Below are positions 43,349-52,456 of a DNA stretch of 56,848 bases, piece after piece. The stretch is from Nitrospirales bacterium. GTDB lineage: Bacteria > Nitrospirota > Nitrospiria > Nitrospirales > UBA8639. Position 1 is the stretch's first letter. The number at the start of each line of letters is the position of its first letter. The notes under the pieces were generated by a model. That model did not search any database. It was not told the DNA's origin and saw only the letters and a program-made list of their open reading frames with translations. Location of the stretch: the NCBI GenBank assembly GCA_022825885.1, contig JAJDVY010000014.1:1-56848 (forward strand), given 5' to 3'. The position numbers and the translations under genes were made by a program.

Positions 43349-44962
43349 TTAGGTCCGGTCTTTCCGCATCAATAGTAACACGACCGGAATGGTAATGACT
43401 ACGATCAGCAGGGCAGGGGGTGCCGCCAATTGATACAGTTCTTCGCTGGCCTCGAGCCAGATCCTCACGGCGAGGGTATCGAACCCCACGGGGCGCAACA
43501 GGAGTGACGCCGGTAATTCCTTCATGCATTGCACAAATACCAGGATCCAGGCACTCAGAAACCCGCCCCGCACCAACGGCAGAGTCACGTAAAAAAACGT
43601 TCGCAGGGACCGTGCCCCCAGGCTTCGCGACGCTTCCTCCAGATTCGGAGTGAGTTGTTGGAGTGTGGACTCCATGCCTTGCAGCGCCGCCGGGAGAAAA
43701 TGGACCAGATAGGCCATGAGCAGGACGAGAATTGTGCCGTACAATTGGGGAACGGTTTGGGAGACCAGGACCAGGATGGCGAGGGCTGCAACCGGGCCGG
43801 GCAGGACGTAGCCGGTATAGGCCCCTTGCACGCAAAAGGTGCCGGCCCAGGTCCGGCGCCGGCACGCCAGGTAGGCGAGAGGAATCCCGCACATGACGGC
43901 CGCGGTGGCCGTGAGCCCTGACAGGGAAACGCTGTTCCACACGTATCCGAAGAACTGGGGAGTAATGTCACCGGCTGACGCCGACGTGACGGTCCATTGA
44001 ATGAGCAGCAGCACCGGCAGGCCGAAGGCCGCTCCGAACACGAGAACCAGATAGCCGGTAAACAGCAGGGCCGTGAAGGGACGGCAAGGTTGAGGCGTCG
44101 GTTTCCGGTACCGGCCGGTGGTTTGGTAGAACCGGCTTCGTTGCCGGAACCACCGTTCGCCGAATAGAAAGACGAACGCGCATGCGACCAGTATCAGGCT
44201 CAGGCAAGCGGCTGCCGTATTGTCGAACCGGCCGGTCATTTGCTGGTACACGGCGTAGGTAAAGGTTTGAAAGCGCAACAGCGACACTGCGCCGAAATCG
44301 GACGCGACGTAGAGAATCGCCAGGAACAGGCCCGCGATCAGCGATGGGCGGATGAGCGGAAGCGAGACACGGAAGAACGTCGTCACGCGATTGGCTCCGG
44401 TCGTGCGGGCGGCTTCTTCAAAAGAGACGTTGAAATTCTTGAACGCCGAACGGGCCAGCAGGTACACGAACGGAAACGTGTTCAGGGCCAGCACGAGTAC
44501 GGCGCCTTCGAAACTGAACGGCGAAAAGAACGTAGCCTCCGGCCCGGCAATGGTTTGCCATGCGTGTTCCAGTGCGCCCCCGCGTTTCAAGAGGTACGTA
44601 TAGGTATAGGCCAGGACGTAGGAGGGGATCGACAGGGGTAAAATCAGCAACCAATCCCAAATCCTCGACCCGATAAAGGTATAGCGGGTCAGGATCCAGG
44701 CCAACGAAATGCCCAGGGTCAGGTTGATGACCGCCACGCCCAAGGACAGGGAAATCGTGTTGAAGAACAGTTCCGGGACCCGTGTAGTCCAGAGTCGTCC
44801 CCAGACGGCCGGGTCCGCCGTCACGGCTGAAAAGACGACGTACAACAGTGGCAGCATGAGCGTGACGGCCAGACAAAAGCCGAGCAGGATCAGGGGGGAA
44901 GGCAAACGAAAACGGATCGATGGAAATGGAGGAAACGGGTTAGCGGAGTCCAACTTCTTCAA
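43349..44962 (-). CDS. fbpB: Ferric iron ABC transporter permease (FbpB-like)
   Basis: The 537-residue protein is a fused double permease with about 12 hydrophobic helices. Each half carries an EAA-type cytoplasmic loop for the ATPase: EEAARTTGANRVTTFFRVSLP near residue 182 and EEASRSLGARSLRTFFYVTL near residue 446. It overlaps fbpA by 23 bases. Double-unit permeases of this size are typical of Fe(III) importers. Confidence 0.9.
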   Translation of the reverse strand: MKKLDSANPFPPFPSIRFRLPSPLILLGFCLAVTLMLPLLYVVFSAVTADPAVWGRLWTTRVPELFFNTISLSLGVAVINLTLGISLAWILTRYTFIGSRIWDWLLILPLSIPSYVLAYTYTYLLKRGGALEHAWQTIAGPEATFFSPFSFEGAVLVLALNTFPFVYLLARSAFKNFNVSFEEAARTTGANRVTTFFRVSLPLIRPSLIAGLFLAILYVASDFGAVSLLRFQTFTYAVYQQMTGRFDNTAAACLSLILVACAFVFLFGERWFRQRSRFYQTTGRYRKPTPQPCRPFTALLFTGYLVLVFGAAFGLPVLLLIQWTVTSASAGDITPQFFGYVWNSVSLSGLTATAAVMCGIPLAYLACRRRTWAGTFCVQGAYTGYVLPGPVAALAILVLVSQTVPQLYGTILVLLMAYLVHFLPAALQGMESTLQQLTPNLEEASRSLGARSLRTFFYVTLPLVRGGFLSAWILVFVQCMKELPASLLLRPVGFDTLAVRIWLEASEELYQLAAPPALLIVVITIPVVLLLMRKDRT

Positions 44963-45947
44963 TGACGGTCATCGTGGGGTCGCGGAGTTGAGCCAACCGG
45001 CTTAACGGGACGTCGGCCACTTGAATGTTCTGAAGCGGCAACAACTCGGGCGCAGCCGTCACGTTCGGATTCAAAGGATATTCTTTGTTCACGTCCGCGA
45101 ACATGCGTTGTCCTTTTGGAGAGATAAGAAAGCGGACCAGGGCCTGGGCCTGCGTCAGGTGTTTGGTGTGCGTGGTGACGCCGATTCCCGAGGCATTGAG
45201 CACCACGCCCATCCCCTGCTTTCCTTGATCCGTGGGAAGCGGGGCAATCGGCGCATCCGGATGTTTCGCTAAGTGGCGGTTGATATAGTAATGATTGACG
45301 GGGCCGGCGGCCACTTCCCCCCGTGCCACGGCTGCCACGATTTGCCGGTTTTTCCCATAGACGAGTGATCCGGCGTTCTCCTTCAGGCCTCGCAGGAACG
45401 CGGTGGCGACTTGATCGCCTTTCGCCGCACGAATCACCGACACCCCGGTCTGTAAATAGACGCTGCCCGCACTGGGGATCGCGATTCTGCCTTTCCACTG
45501 CGGCCCGGCGAGATCCAGGATGGAGGAGATGTCCTCCGGATTCACCATGATGGTGTTATAGACAATTACCCAAATGCGACCCGATAACCCGATCCAACTG
45601 TTGTCCGGTGCCCGGAAACGACCGGGGATGGTGGCCTCGACGTCGGGGTCGGCCGCGGGTTGGAGTAATTGCAATTCACGCGCGCGTTCGAGAGTGCCGG
45701 CGTCGTTGGTGATGAGCACGTCGGCCGGCGTCCGGTCTCCTTCCATCTGAAGCCGGTTGATCAATGCCGTACTGTCCGCCGTCAGCATTTGAACGTTGAT
45801 CCCGGACTCGGCTTGAAACGCATTGAGTACCGGTTGAATGAGTCGTTCGGCCCGGCCGGAGTAGACGACCAGCGCGTCTTCGGCATAGCCCCATGAGGGC
45901 AGGCTCAAGGTCGCCATTACGGCGAGAAAGAAAAAAAGGGTCCTCAA
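44940..45947 (-). CDS. fbpA: Ferric iron periplasmic binding protein (FbpA-like)
   Basis: The 335-residue product has a signal peptide (LFFFLAVMATLSLPSWGYA), the domain start DALVVYSGRAERLIQPVLNA, and the tandem tyrosines NHYYINRHL near residue 219 that bind Fe(III) in this family. It begins with TTG, overlapping the fur stop as TTGA, which suggests translational coupling with the regulator. Iron as substrate is inferred from the tyrosines and the fur linkage. Confidence 0.9.
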   Translation of the reverse strand: MRTLFFFLAVMATLSLPSWGYAEDALVVYSGRAERLIQPVLNAFQAESGINVQMLTADSTALINRLQMEGDRTPADVLITNDAGTLERARELQLLQPAADPDVEATIPGRFRAPDNSWIGLSGRIWVIVYNTIMVNPEDISSILDLAGPQWKGRIAIPSAGSVYLQTGVSVIRAAKGDQVATAFLRGLKENAGSLVYGKNRQIVAAVARGEVAAGPVNHYYINRHLAKHPDAPIAPLPTDQGKQGMGVVLNASGIGVTTHTKHLTQAQALVRFLISPKGQRMFADVNKEYPLNPNVTAAPELLPLQNIQVADVPLSRLAQLRDPTMTVIEEVGLR

Positions 45948-46432
45948 CGTTTGCCCGTCCTTGCATTGGCGCCCAGATCACGCCCGCAATTCTTGCAATC
46001 GCCGTTCGGCAATTGCATGGGAGTGCCGTACAATTCCAGTTTATGGGTGCGAATGGTGAACCCGTTTTTTCTGGCGACTTCTTCCTGCAGTTCTTCGATC
46101 TGGCAATTCTCGAATTCTATGATTTTATCGCACACCGTGCAGATGAGATGGTCGTGGTGGCCTTTGTGGGCTACGTTGTCGAACTGTGTCTGGCTCCCGA
46201 AATGTTGCTCTTGAGCGAGGCCGGTCTCACACAGGAGTTTGAGCGTGCGGTAGACCGTAGCCAAGCCGATATGCGGATCTTTTTTGGAGAGCAGCCGGTA
46301 CATCTGTTCGGCCGTCACGTGTTCCATTTTCAAAAAAGTCGAGAGGATATTTTCACGTTGACGGGTCAGTTTCAGGCTGTTTTTTGCAAGGTGTTGCTTG
46401 AGAATCTCAAGCTCTTTGGTGGGCTTCGCCAT
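45944..46432 (-). CDS. fur: Fur-family metalloregulator
   Basis: The product is a DNA-binding repressor or activator that senses iron or a related metal. From ATG 46432 it is 162 residues: a winged helix with LTRQRENILSTFLKMEHVTA and GLATVYRTLKLLCETGLAQE, then the metal-binding KGHHDHLICTVCDKIIEFEN and the second cysteine pair CKNC near the C-terminus. The frame is open another 61 codons upstream, but conservation starts here. The stop overlaps fbpA. Auto-control and control of fbpABC are likely; no strong Fur box is seen in its own 168-base upstream gap. Confidence 0.92.
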   Translation of the reverse strand: MAKPTKELEILKQHLAKNSLKLTRQRENILSTFLKMEHVTAEQMYRLLSKKDPHIGLATVYRTLKLLCETGLAQEQHFGSQTQFDNVAHKGHHDHLICTVCDKIIEFENCQIEELQEEVARKNGFTIRTHKLELYGTPMQLPNGDCKNCGRDLGANARTGKR

Positions 46433-46600
46433 AAAATGAATTTCCGCGCTTATGAAATTTCCATTAAACCGGAATATGGTTGGAGGGTCAAGCGGAAATC
46501 CTCGTTCGTTGACGAACTCACCAAAAGTATTCATGTTTTCTTTGTGTTGACGCGTCTTCGCGCGGCTCGTTAGGATCATCCACCCGTTAGGACACTCGAT

Positions 46601-47170
46601 ATGCGAAAACCACAAGAGATCACGATCGACCGGACGTTACTGGTCTACGGGTTGCACCTGGCCCAGAAAAAAGAATGTTCCATGGTCAGCGATGTCAAGG
46701 TACAACAACTGCTTTTTCTGGCCGAATTGCAAATGCTCGGCAAGGGGGTGCGCGGGTTGCATTACGAATTCATGCGGTTTCCCTATGGAGCCTTCAGCAA
46801 AGACCTTGATAATGACCTGCTGGCTTTGCGCAAGAAAGAACGGCTCCAGAATTTTGACGTGATCGGTTCCGCGGAAGCCTGCATCCCTTTGGTGGAAGAA
46901 GAGGTGGTTCCCGGTGTTGAGGCCAACGAACAGGTCGTGGAGATTCTCCAATCCATCGTGGAGACCTATGGGCTTCAGGATGCGGGAGAGATCACGAAAT
47001 CCGTGGAAGACGTTGAAATCAGCGTGGTCGATCGACCCGAGGAAAAATTATGTGTCCGGGATATTCCGTTTCATTCCATCGTGTTGGTCCCCTCCCGCAT
47101 CGAAATCACCGGAGAGTTTTCCGTCCCTGCCAAAACATTGGCTCTCCTGAATAAAGCCCTCGGCTCATAG
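46601..47170 (+). CDS. Panacea/SocA-like domain protein (DUF4065 type)
   Basis: The 189-residue product has the pattern SDVKVQQLLFLAELQMLGKG followed by HYEFMRFPYGAFSKDLDNDL, which fits the Panacea (SocA-like, DUF4065) domain: a helix with LQKLLY-like residues and a GPF/YGAF motif. Such proteins act as antitoxins, or as adapters for ClpXP in SocA. No toxin-like gene adjoins it: fur is divergent upstream and comEA convergent downstream. The C-terminal third is of unknown fold. Confidence 0.6.
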   Translation: MRKPQEITIDRTLLVYGLHLAQKKECSMVSDVKVQQLLFLAELQMLGKGVRGLHYEFMRFPYGAFSKDLDNDLLALRKKERLQNFDVIGSAEACIPLVEEEVVPGVEANEQVVEILQSIVETYGLQDAGEITKSVEDVEISVVDRPEEKLCVRDIPFHSIVLVPSRIEITGEFSVPAKTLALLNKALGS

Positions 47171-47195
47171 TTGCCGGTTGTTCATTTCGGAAAAA

Positions 47196-47236
47196 CGGAA
47201 GTTGGGCCGGGTCAATTTGACCCAACCCAACTTCCG
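47196..47236 (-). terminator. Large hairpin terminator between convergent genes
   Basis: CGGAAGTTGGG (47196-47206) and CCCAACTTCCG (47226-47236) form an 11-pair stem extended inside by GGGTCAA/TTGACCC. On the minus strand it is followed by TTTTT, so it is a good terminator for comEA. It probably also halts the plus-strand gene ending at 47170. Confidence 0.85.
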
Positions 47237-47276
47237 CGCCTCCGGAACAATAATCTCGAGAAAGAACGTGCGTCAC

Positions 47277-47597
47277 TTATTCTGACGAGGCGACCTCAGG
47301 TGAACTCCCGACCGTGAGGCGATCCTGCATCTTGGCGAACGTTTTCTTCCCGATGCCTTTGACCTTCATCAGTTCCTCCACGGTCTTGAACGGTCCGTGG
47401 GTGCTCCGGTATTCGACGATCCGCTTGGCGAGCCCTTTGCCGATTCCCGGTAATTGTTGAAGCTCTTTGGCGGTGCCGGCATTCAGGTCCACCTGGCCGC
47501 CATCCGCGAAACCCATACCCGCAAAACTGACGATGAACATCAGCGTCAGTATGCTGATCGTGAAGCGGGATTGATGCAGTTGGTGAATGTGTCTCAT
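47277..47597 (-). CDS. comEA: ComEA-like helix-hairpin-helix DNA-binding protein
   Basis: The 106-residue product has a signal peptide (SRFTISILTLMFIVSFAGMG) and two helix-hairpin-helix units: DLNAGTAKELQQLPGIGKGL and VEELMKVKGIGKKTFAKMQD. Proteins of this type bind DNA in the periplasm during natural transformation, in keeping with type IV pilus genes elsewhere in the window. GGAGGAACG precedes the ATG. The 281 bases upstream hold no gene; an imperfect palindrome around GTGGACCGTCCAC is the only feature seen there. Confidence 0.85.
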   Translation of the reverse strand: MRHIHQLHQSRFTISILTLMFIVSFAGMGFADGGQVDLNAGTAKELQQLPGIGKGLAKRIVEYRSTHGPFKTVEELMKVKGIGKKTFAKMQDRLTVGSSPEVASSE

Positions 47598-47878
47598 GAT
47601 CGTTCCTCCTTGTAAAAAATGGTGAATGGAAAAAGTAGCGCCAATTGTTTCTATTTCTTCATAAAGCAAGGAGCGTGCCAAAAAGACGGAGAACGAATAG
47701 ATCTTTGATTGATAAGGGTTTTGCGTGTCTTCATTCCGGAAGGCCAGGATGGTGTGCTCCTGGGAAGCGGAGTGGACCGTCCACTTCAGGGTGCGGCGTT
47801 GTATCCTCAGGTGTCGGGCGAGCCAAATTTTTGCGGACGTGGCGGGCAAGCCCGGTGCGGGAGACGGTGCTGCGGATG

Positions 47879-49425
47879 TCAGGGAGTGATGGTGAAGCCG
47901 TACACGTCGCCGATTTTGGTTCGGAGGTATGAGAGGAAGGGATCGACGCTCAACTCGCGGCCGGTGATCCGACGCAGGAGGTCGGCGGCCGAATATTGCC
48001 GTCCGTACTGATGAATGTTGCAGTTGAGCCAGTCTTTGAGTGGGAGCAGGTTGCCTCGCTGGATGTCGGTTTCCAGGGCGGGCATGTCCTGACGGGCTTG
48101 CTGAAAAAACATGGATGCATAAAGATTGCCCAGGGTATACGTGGGAAAGTAACCCAAGGCTCCCAGGGACCAATGGACGTCCTGCAGCACGCCGTCGGCG
48201 TCCCGTTCGGGAACGATTCCCAGATAGTCCCACATCTTTTCTCTCCACAAACAGGGCAGGTCCTTGACGGCAACCTGTTTTTCAATCAAAGCCTGTTCTA
48301 TTTCAAAACGCATCATGACGTGCAGGTTGTACGTGACTTCGTCCGCCTCCACCCGGATCAGGGAAGGTTTGACCCTGTTCAAGGCAGCATGGAAGCTATC
48401 CAGCGACACCGTTCCGAGTTGTGATGGAAAGTCGTGTTGCAACAGGGGAAAGAAATGCGTCCAAAAGGCTTTGGACCGTCCGACGTGGTTCTCCCATAGC
48501 CGTGACTGGCTTTCATGAATGCCGAGTGACAGCGTTTCGCCCAAGGGGGTGCCGTACTGTTCACGGGATAAGCCTTGATCATAGAGGCCATGTCCTCCCT
48601 CATGGAGGCAACTGAACAAGCAGGAGGGTAGATCCTGTTCGAAGACGCGCGTCGTGACGCGTACGTCCGTCGGATGAAAAGACGTGGTAAAGGGGTGGGC
48701 CGAGAGGTCCACGCGCCCCCGATGGAAGTCGTACCCCATGGCCTGCAGGATCAGTTTTCCGAACGCGAGTTGCTGCTGTTGATCGTAGGGTTGAAACAGG
48801 AGCCGGTCATCCGGCGGCGAAGCGCATTCCCGGACGTGGTGCAAGAGCTCGAGTAATCCGCGACGAAGCGTGGCGAACAGCGGTTGGAGTTGAGCCACGG
48901 TGGCCCCGGGTTCGTAGGTGTCCAACAACGCGTCGTAGGGAGAATCGTCGAAGCCCCCCAGGTAGTCGATTTCTTCAAATTTCAACGCGATGACCGTTTG
49001 CAGGTTGGGAAGAAATTGCAGAAAGTCATCGCGCCGGCGGGCCTCGGCCCATACTTGCTGGGCCAACGAACATTCGCGCTCCAAGCGATTGACGAAATCG
49101 GATGGAAGTTTTTTGGCCTGGCTGAAATCCCGCCAGGTTTCCCGGAGAGGGCCTTTGAGGCGTCATCGAGCCCGTTGGCGTTGGGGTTCGCCAAACCGGT
49201 TGCCGGATCGATATGGTGCAACAGGAGATCTTCGATTTCCGGGGAAACAAACTTGGCATGGGCCAGGGTCTGGAGCGTGGCCAGTTGCTCGGAACGGGTT
49301 TGCCCGCCGCCGGCCGGCATATAGGTTTCCTGGTCCCAGGCCAACAGGGCTGCGGCATCTTTGAGGTGCCGGATTTCCAGGAGTCTGGATTTTAGAGCAG
49401 CCAGGGTTTTTGAAGGATCCGGCAT
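47879..49425 (-). pseudogene. M32-family carboxypeptidase (thermostable carboxypeptidase 1 type), frameshifted
   Basis: M32 enzymes are zinc carboxypeptidases of about 500 residues. The N-terminal part (from MPDPSKTLAALKSRLLEIRH) is in one frame to GLDDASKA. The rest is in another, starting LRETWRDFSQAKKLPSDFVN and containing the zinc motif CLHEGGHGLYDQ and the C-terminal HWSLGALGYFPTYTLGNLYA. The break is at 49145-49149, where the minus strand reads CTCTCC; removing one CT restores a 514-codon frame. Either a recent two-base slip or a sequence error. Nothing else is damaged. Confidence 0.85.
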
Positions 49426-49920
49426 GTGCCGTGTCTCTTGTTGTTCAATTGGCGTGGGTTTGTCGAAAAAGGCTGGACAGGGTGTTACGCAAGCATGAAT
49501 GGCGGTCTTCAATAAGGCACAATGAACGTATGAAGTCCGTTCTGCTCTTTGGCTAAGTACCCGACCCCAAGGGTCTTTCCGTTACCAGATTTTGTGGTGC
49601 AGACCATGAATCCACTATGCCTAAAATATAGGCAACTTCGTCAACAATGCCTTAGGTACTTTGCAATTTTGTACAGTACAAAAAGAATCCACAATGTTGT
49701 CCCCATTTTTGGTGGACGAATCTGTTCGTCTCAGAATAGTGAAATAAAATCATATAGTTATAGTTGTTCATGTACGTAATCCACAATATGTGCCTGTGAA
49801 CAGATAGTGGATGATCGATAAACCCACCCCTTGTTCAGAGCAGAACACAAGCCGCGGGATATGGGACTGACATGTAACAATTTCCCGCTGATAGCCAGCG
49901 GGACGGTGCATCAGACAACT
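49426..49920. other. Gene-free stretch
   Basis: About 500 bases without a supported gene. It contains the palindrome TTTTGTACAGTACAAAA near 49672 and a CCCGCTG-ATAGC-CAGCGGG hairpin at 49884-49902. The hairpin lies 19 bases past the end of the small minus-strand gene and may be its terminator, though the tail has few Ts. Base composition is more AT-rich than the flanks. Confidence 0.5.
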
Positions 49921-50163
49921 TTAACGAAGGACAGGGAAATGACAATCATCGGACAGGCTAGGGAGTTGGTAGTCTAACAATTTCCGGAGTTCGAACTCCG
50001 CGCCCCCTCGAAACCGCTCGGCTTCGTGTTCGTCCGGAAAGGGACCATAGACTCGTGGTTCGAAGAAATTGCAGGATACGCGAACGAACCATCGGGCTTG
50101 CCCCTCGTGCTGATGTTGTTCGAAAATCGCGACTTCTCGTTCAATGGTGCCTTGACTTGCCAT
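49921..50163 (-). CDS. Small protein of unknown function
   Basis: The 80-residue product is not recognised. It has an aromatic, charged core (HEGQARWFVRVSCNFFEPRV followed by YGPFPDEHEAERF). Support for a real gene is the excellent ribosome binding site AAAGGAGG eight bases before ATG and a hairpin after the stop. It has no signal peptide or membrane segment. A palindromic element (GGAACAAACGTTCC) lies 160 bases upstream. Confidence 0.6.
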   Translation of the reverse strand: MASQGTIEREVAIFEQHQHEGQARWFVRVSCNFFEPRVYGPFPDEHEAERFRGGAEFELRKLLDYQLPSLSDDCHFPVLR

Positions 50164-50478
50164 AACGTGCCTCCTTTTGTGTGGAAACAGCTATGTCCCT
50201 CTCTCCGATCAAAACTGAATGAACCATCGAAACTGAGAGCACTGCCCCGTGTCGAAATATCTTGCCGCAGTCCTGACAGCAAGAAAGAGAATGACGATGT
50301 TCTGCCATTCCACATAATTTATGGAACAAACGTTCCAACTACACTATACCAATATGTTTTATTTTTTTCAATTTATTATTTTAAGTTTTATGAACAATAT
50401 ATCGTAGCAAATGCTTATGTAAAATACAATATGTGGCCATACTTAATTTTTGCGGATGCCGAAGGCGATGAACGCCGC
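50164..50478. other. AT-rich intergenic stretch
   Basis: Between the small gene and tag there is no supported gene. The part from 50337 to 50450 is very AT-rich (for example TTTTATTTTTTTCAATTTAT), much more so than nearby coding DNA. A palindrome at 50323-50336 is listed separately. Confidence 0.5.
50323..50336. promoter_or_regulatory. Palindrome GGAACAAACGTTCC, possible operator
   Basis: The arms GGAAC and GTTCC are perfectly symmetric around AAAC. The GAAC-N4-GTTC layout matches the LexA box of Gram-positive bacteria and relatives. It lies upstream of the small minus-strand gene, next to two DNA-related genes. Whether LexA of this organism uses that box is unknown, so the assignment is weak. 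Confidence 0.3.
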
Positions 50479-51054
50479 TCAGCGCAACTCCCGGTATCGA
50501 AAGCAATCAGTCGTATGATCATTGACCATGCCAATGGCTTGCATGAATGCGTAACAAATCGTCGAACCGACGAATGTGAAGCCCCGGTGTTTCAGATCCC
50601 GACTGATGGCATCCGAAACCGGCGTGTTACAGGGAACGTCGCGGGGAGATTTCCAGCGATTGGAGATCGGCCGGCCGTTGACGAATTCCCAAATATACTC
50701 GTCAAAGCTGCCGACTTCATTCTGGATTAGAAGAAAAGCCTGCGCATTGGCAATGGCGGCTTGAATTTTGAGCCGGTTTCGAATGATACCGGGGTTGCTC
50801 AACAGGCGTCGTATTTTTCGTGCGCCGTACATGGCGACTGACGCCGGGTCAAAGTGATCAAAGGCCGTTCGGAAGGCTTCACGCTTTTGAAGGATCGTGT
50901 TCCAACTCAACCCGGCTTGTGCTCCTTCAAGGATGAGAAATTCAAACAACCGTCGATCATCGTGGACCGGAACGCCCCATTCTTCGTCATGGTATTGGGT
51001 CAGGAGCGCGTTGGTGGCCCAGGAACATCGTGAAGGGAATGGCCGGCTCATCAT
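50479..51054 (-). CDS. tag: DNA-3-methyladenine glycosylase I
   Basis: Tag removes 3-methyladenine from alkylated DNA. From ATG 51054 the product is 191 residues with the N-terminal RCSWATNALLTQYHDEEWGV, GAQAGLSWNTILQKREAFR, and the C-terminal VNDHTTDCF; the terminal Cys and His residues at both ends form the zinc snap of the family. Its start overlaps the stop of the upstream gene by one base (TGATG). A longer in-frame start upstream lies within that gene and is not likely. Confidence 0.93.
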   Translation of the reverse strand: MMSRPFPSRCSWATNALLTQYHDEEWGVPVHDDRRLFEFLILEGAQAGLSWNTILQKREAFRTAFDHFDPASVAMYGARKIRRLLSNPGIIRNRLKIQAAIANAQAFLLIQNEVGSFDEYIWEFVNGRPISNRWKSPRDVPCNTPVSDAISRDLKHRGFTFVGSTICYAFMQAIGMVNDHTTDCFRYRELR

Positions 51055-52160
51055 CAGTCCCTGTCCCGGTCGTCGATCTCGACGACCACGGGGCAATGAT
51101 CGGACAAGCGTTGATAGGCGAGCGGGTAATCCCCCTTGATCCGCCGGCATCCGGTCACGGCGCAATAGCCGGTCACGCGCGCCGGTCGCGTCCGTATTTC
51201 GTCCATGTCTTTTGCCACCAGCACGTGATCCAACCAATTGCCTCGACCGCGGAAATAATGCGAACACCGGGGCTCCGGGAAAAGAACGTCGAAGCCGGGA
51301 GTCTCTTTTGCCACCTTTCGTCTGAGGTATTTCAACTCGGACCGCTGTGAATGACGATCGCCGGCACCCATGGTATTCAAATCGCCGAGGATGATCACGT
51401 CCTCATCCATTTCGAGAAATGGTGCGACCGCTGTGTCGATCCGGTTGAGCGCCTTTTGGCGGGCCTCGACCGCAAAGACTGTAGGTCCCGACTTGAGGTG
51501 CAGGCCGATCAGGTGAAAATCCGCGCCCGGTTGGCGTTGGGATTGCACGTGCGCGTAGTGGCCGGGCCGGAGTCCGCCTTCGCACGGGTTGTGCGCGGAC
51601 GTGGCTTTACCGTTCAAGGACCAGAGGCTCTGAAAGGCGGAGAGCGTCACCCGGCTCTCGTTCCATAACGTCCCCACGTGATGCCCGTCAGGCTTTCCGC
51701 ATTCTTGAACGGACCATTGCCATGTCTGCCCCGTGTGTCGTTCGAGCGCCGTCAAAATCCGGTCCCATGCGGTTCTGGCCTCGACGGTTGTCAGGCTCTC
51801 CTGAACGACCAGGATATCCGTTTGCATCCACACGAGGGTGCACGTCAGCCATTCCAGATCGGTCGGCGCAGCGGCCGGCTCCGGCTGGTCAGGCGGGCTG
51901 CCGTGAGGAAACCAGCGGATATTCCACGTTCCGACCCGCAGTGTGTCGGGAACGGGGACGGCCATACGACCGCCATCCTTGACAACACGTTGACAGTCCG
52001 TTGAAGATTTCCACACTAGGGCTTCTTCCTGAGAAGGGCTTTGATGGATAACGGGATCATGCGTTGCCTTAAAAGCACCGGCTAGGGAGACAAGAACGCC
52101 TCCGGTGTTCCATAATGTTGCGACGACCAAGAGACTGAGAACCAACGAGCGACCCCGCAT
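51054..52160 (-). CDS. Endonuclease/exonuclease/phosphatase-fold exported protein
   Basis: The 368-residue product carries the EEP motifs in order: GTWNIRWF, VVQESLTT, GLHLKSG, VIILGDLNT, WLDHVLV and LSDHCPVVVE. The fold includes nucleases and phosphodiesterases that use Mg. The first 40 residues contain a hydrophobic segment (SLVLSLLVVATLWNTGGVLV), so it is probably exported or anchored. The start at 52160 is decided by AAGGAG eight bases upstream. It is coupled to tag; a DNA role is suggested but the substrate is unknown. Confidence 0.85.
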   Translation of the reverse strand: MRGRSLVLSLLVVATLWNTGGVLVSLAGAFKATHDPVIHQSPSQEEALVWKSSTDCQRVVKDGGRMAVPVPDTLRVGTWNIRWFPHGSPPDQPEPAAAPTDLEWLTCTLVWMQTDILVVQESLTTVEARTAWDRILTALERHTGQTWQWSVQECGKPDGHHVGTLWNESRVTLSAFQSLWSLNGKATSAHNPCEGGLRPGHYAHVQSQRQPGADFHLIGLHLKSGPTVFAVEARQKALNRIDTAVAPFLEMDEDVIILGDLNTMGAGDRHSQRSELKYLRRKVAKETPGFDVLFPEPRCSHYFRGRGNWLDHVLVAKDMDEIRTRPARVTGYCAVTGCRRIKGDYPLAYQRLSDHCPVVVEIDDRDRD

Positions 52161-52245
52161 GACAATCTCCTTCATACGCTGCTCATACACAGCAATCCCT
52201 CATGCAGGCTTGCCGCCTGTACCCCAAGGGATGAAAATCCCATCC

Positions 52246-52374
52246 GTCATTCCCGACATTTGTAATTGGGAATCCAGGGTCTTTGCCTTCTCCTGCGTCC
52301 ATGAAGACGCGGGACGGCACGCAGGCCGTCCCCTACAGAATTCTTCGGAAATGACAAAAGTGGCTATTTTCATA
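52246..52374. repeat. REP-type palindromic element with conserved flank
   Basis: GTCATTCCCGACATTTGTAA-TTGGGAATCCAG at 52246-52277 is the same family as at 35.6 and 43.2 kb. A second hairpin GGGACGGC-ACGCAG-GCCGTCCC is at 52311-52332. The right end reads GAAATGACAAAAGTGGCTAT and on to TTTTCAT, whose complement matches the left flank of the 43.2-kb copy at nearly every base. Confidence 0.8.
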
Positions 52375-52456
52375 GCAAACTCCGGCCGGGAAGCATAGGA
52401 TATGCTTTTTAACGATCTGGAGGCAAAAGTGAGAATAAAGCTGACTGAGGTGAGGC

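Noticed and set aside
47598-48248. Extension of the ComEA frame to 323 codons
   Set aside because: The upstream part overlaps the carboxypeptidase gene in another frame and precedes an internal signal peptide with its own good ribosome binding site.
50026-50730. Plus-strand open frame of 234 codons
   Set aside because: It crosses the small minus-strand gene, an AT-rich gap and the 3' end of tag on the opposite strand; its protein changes character with each region.
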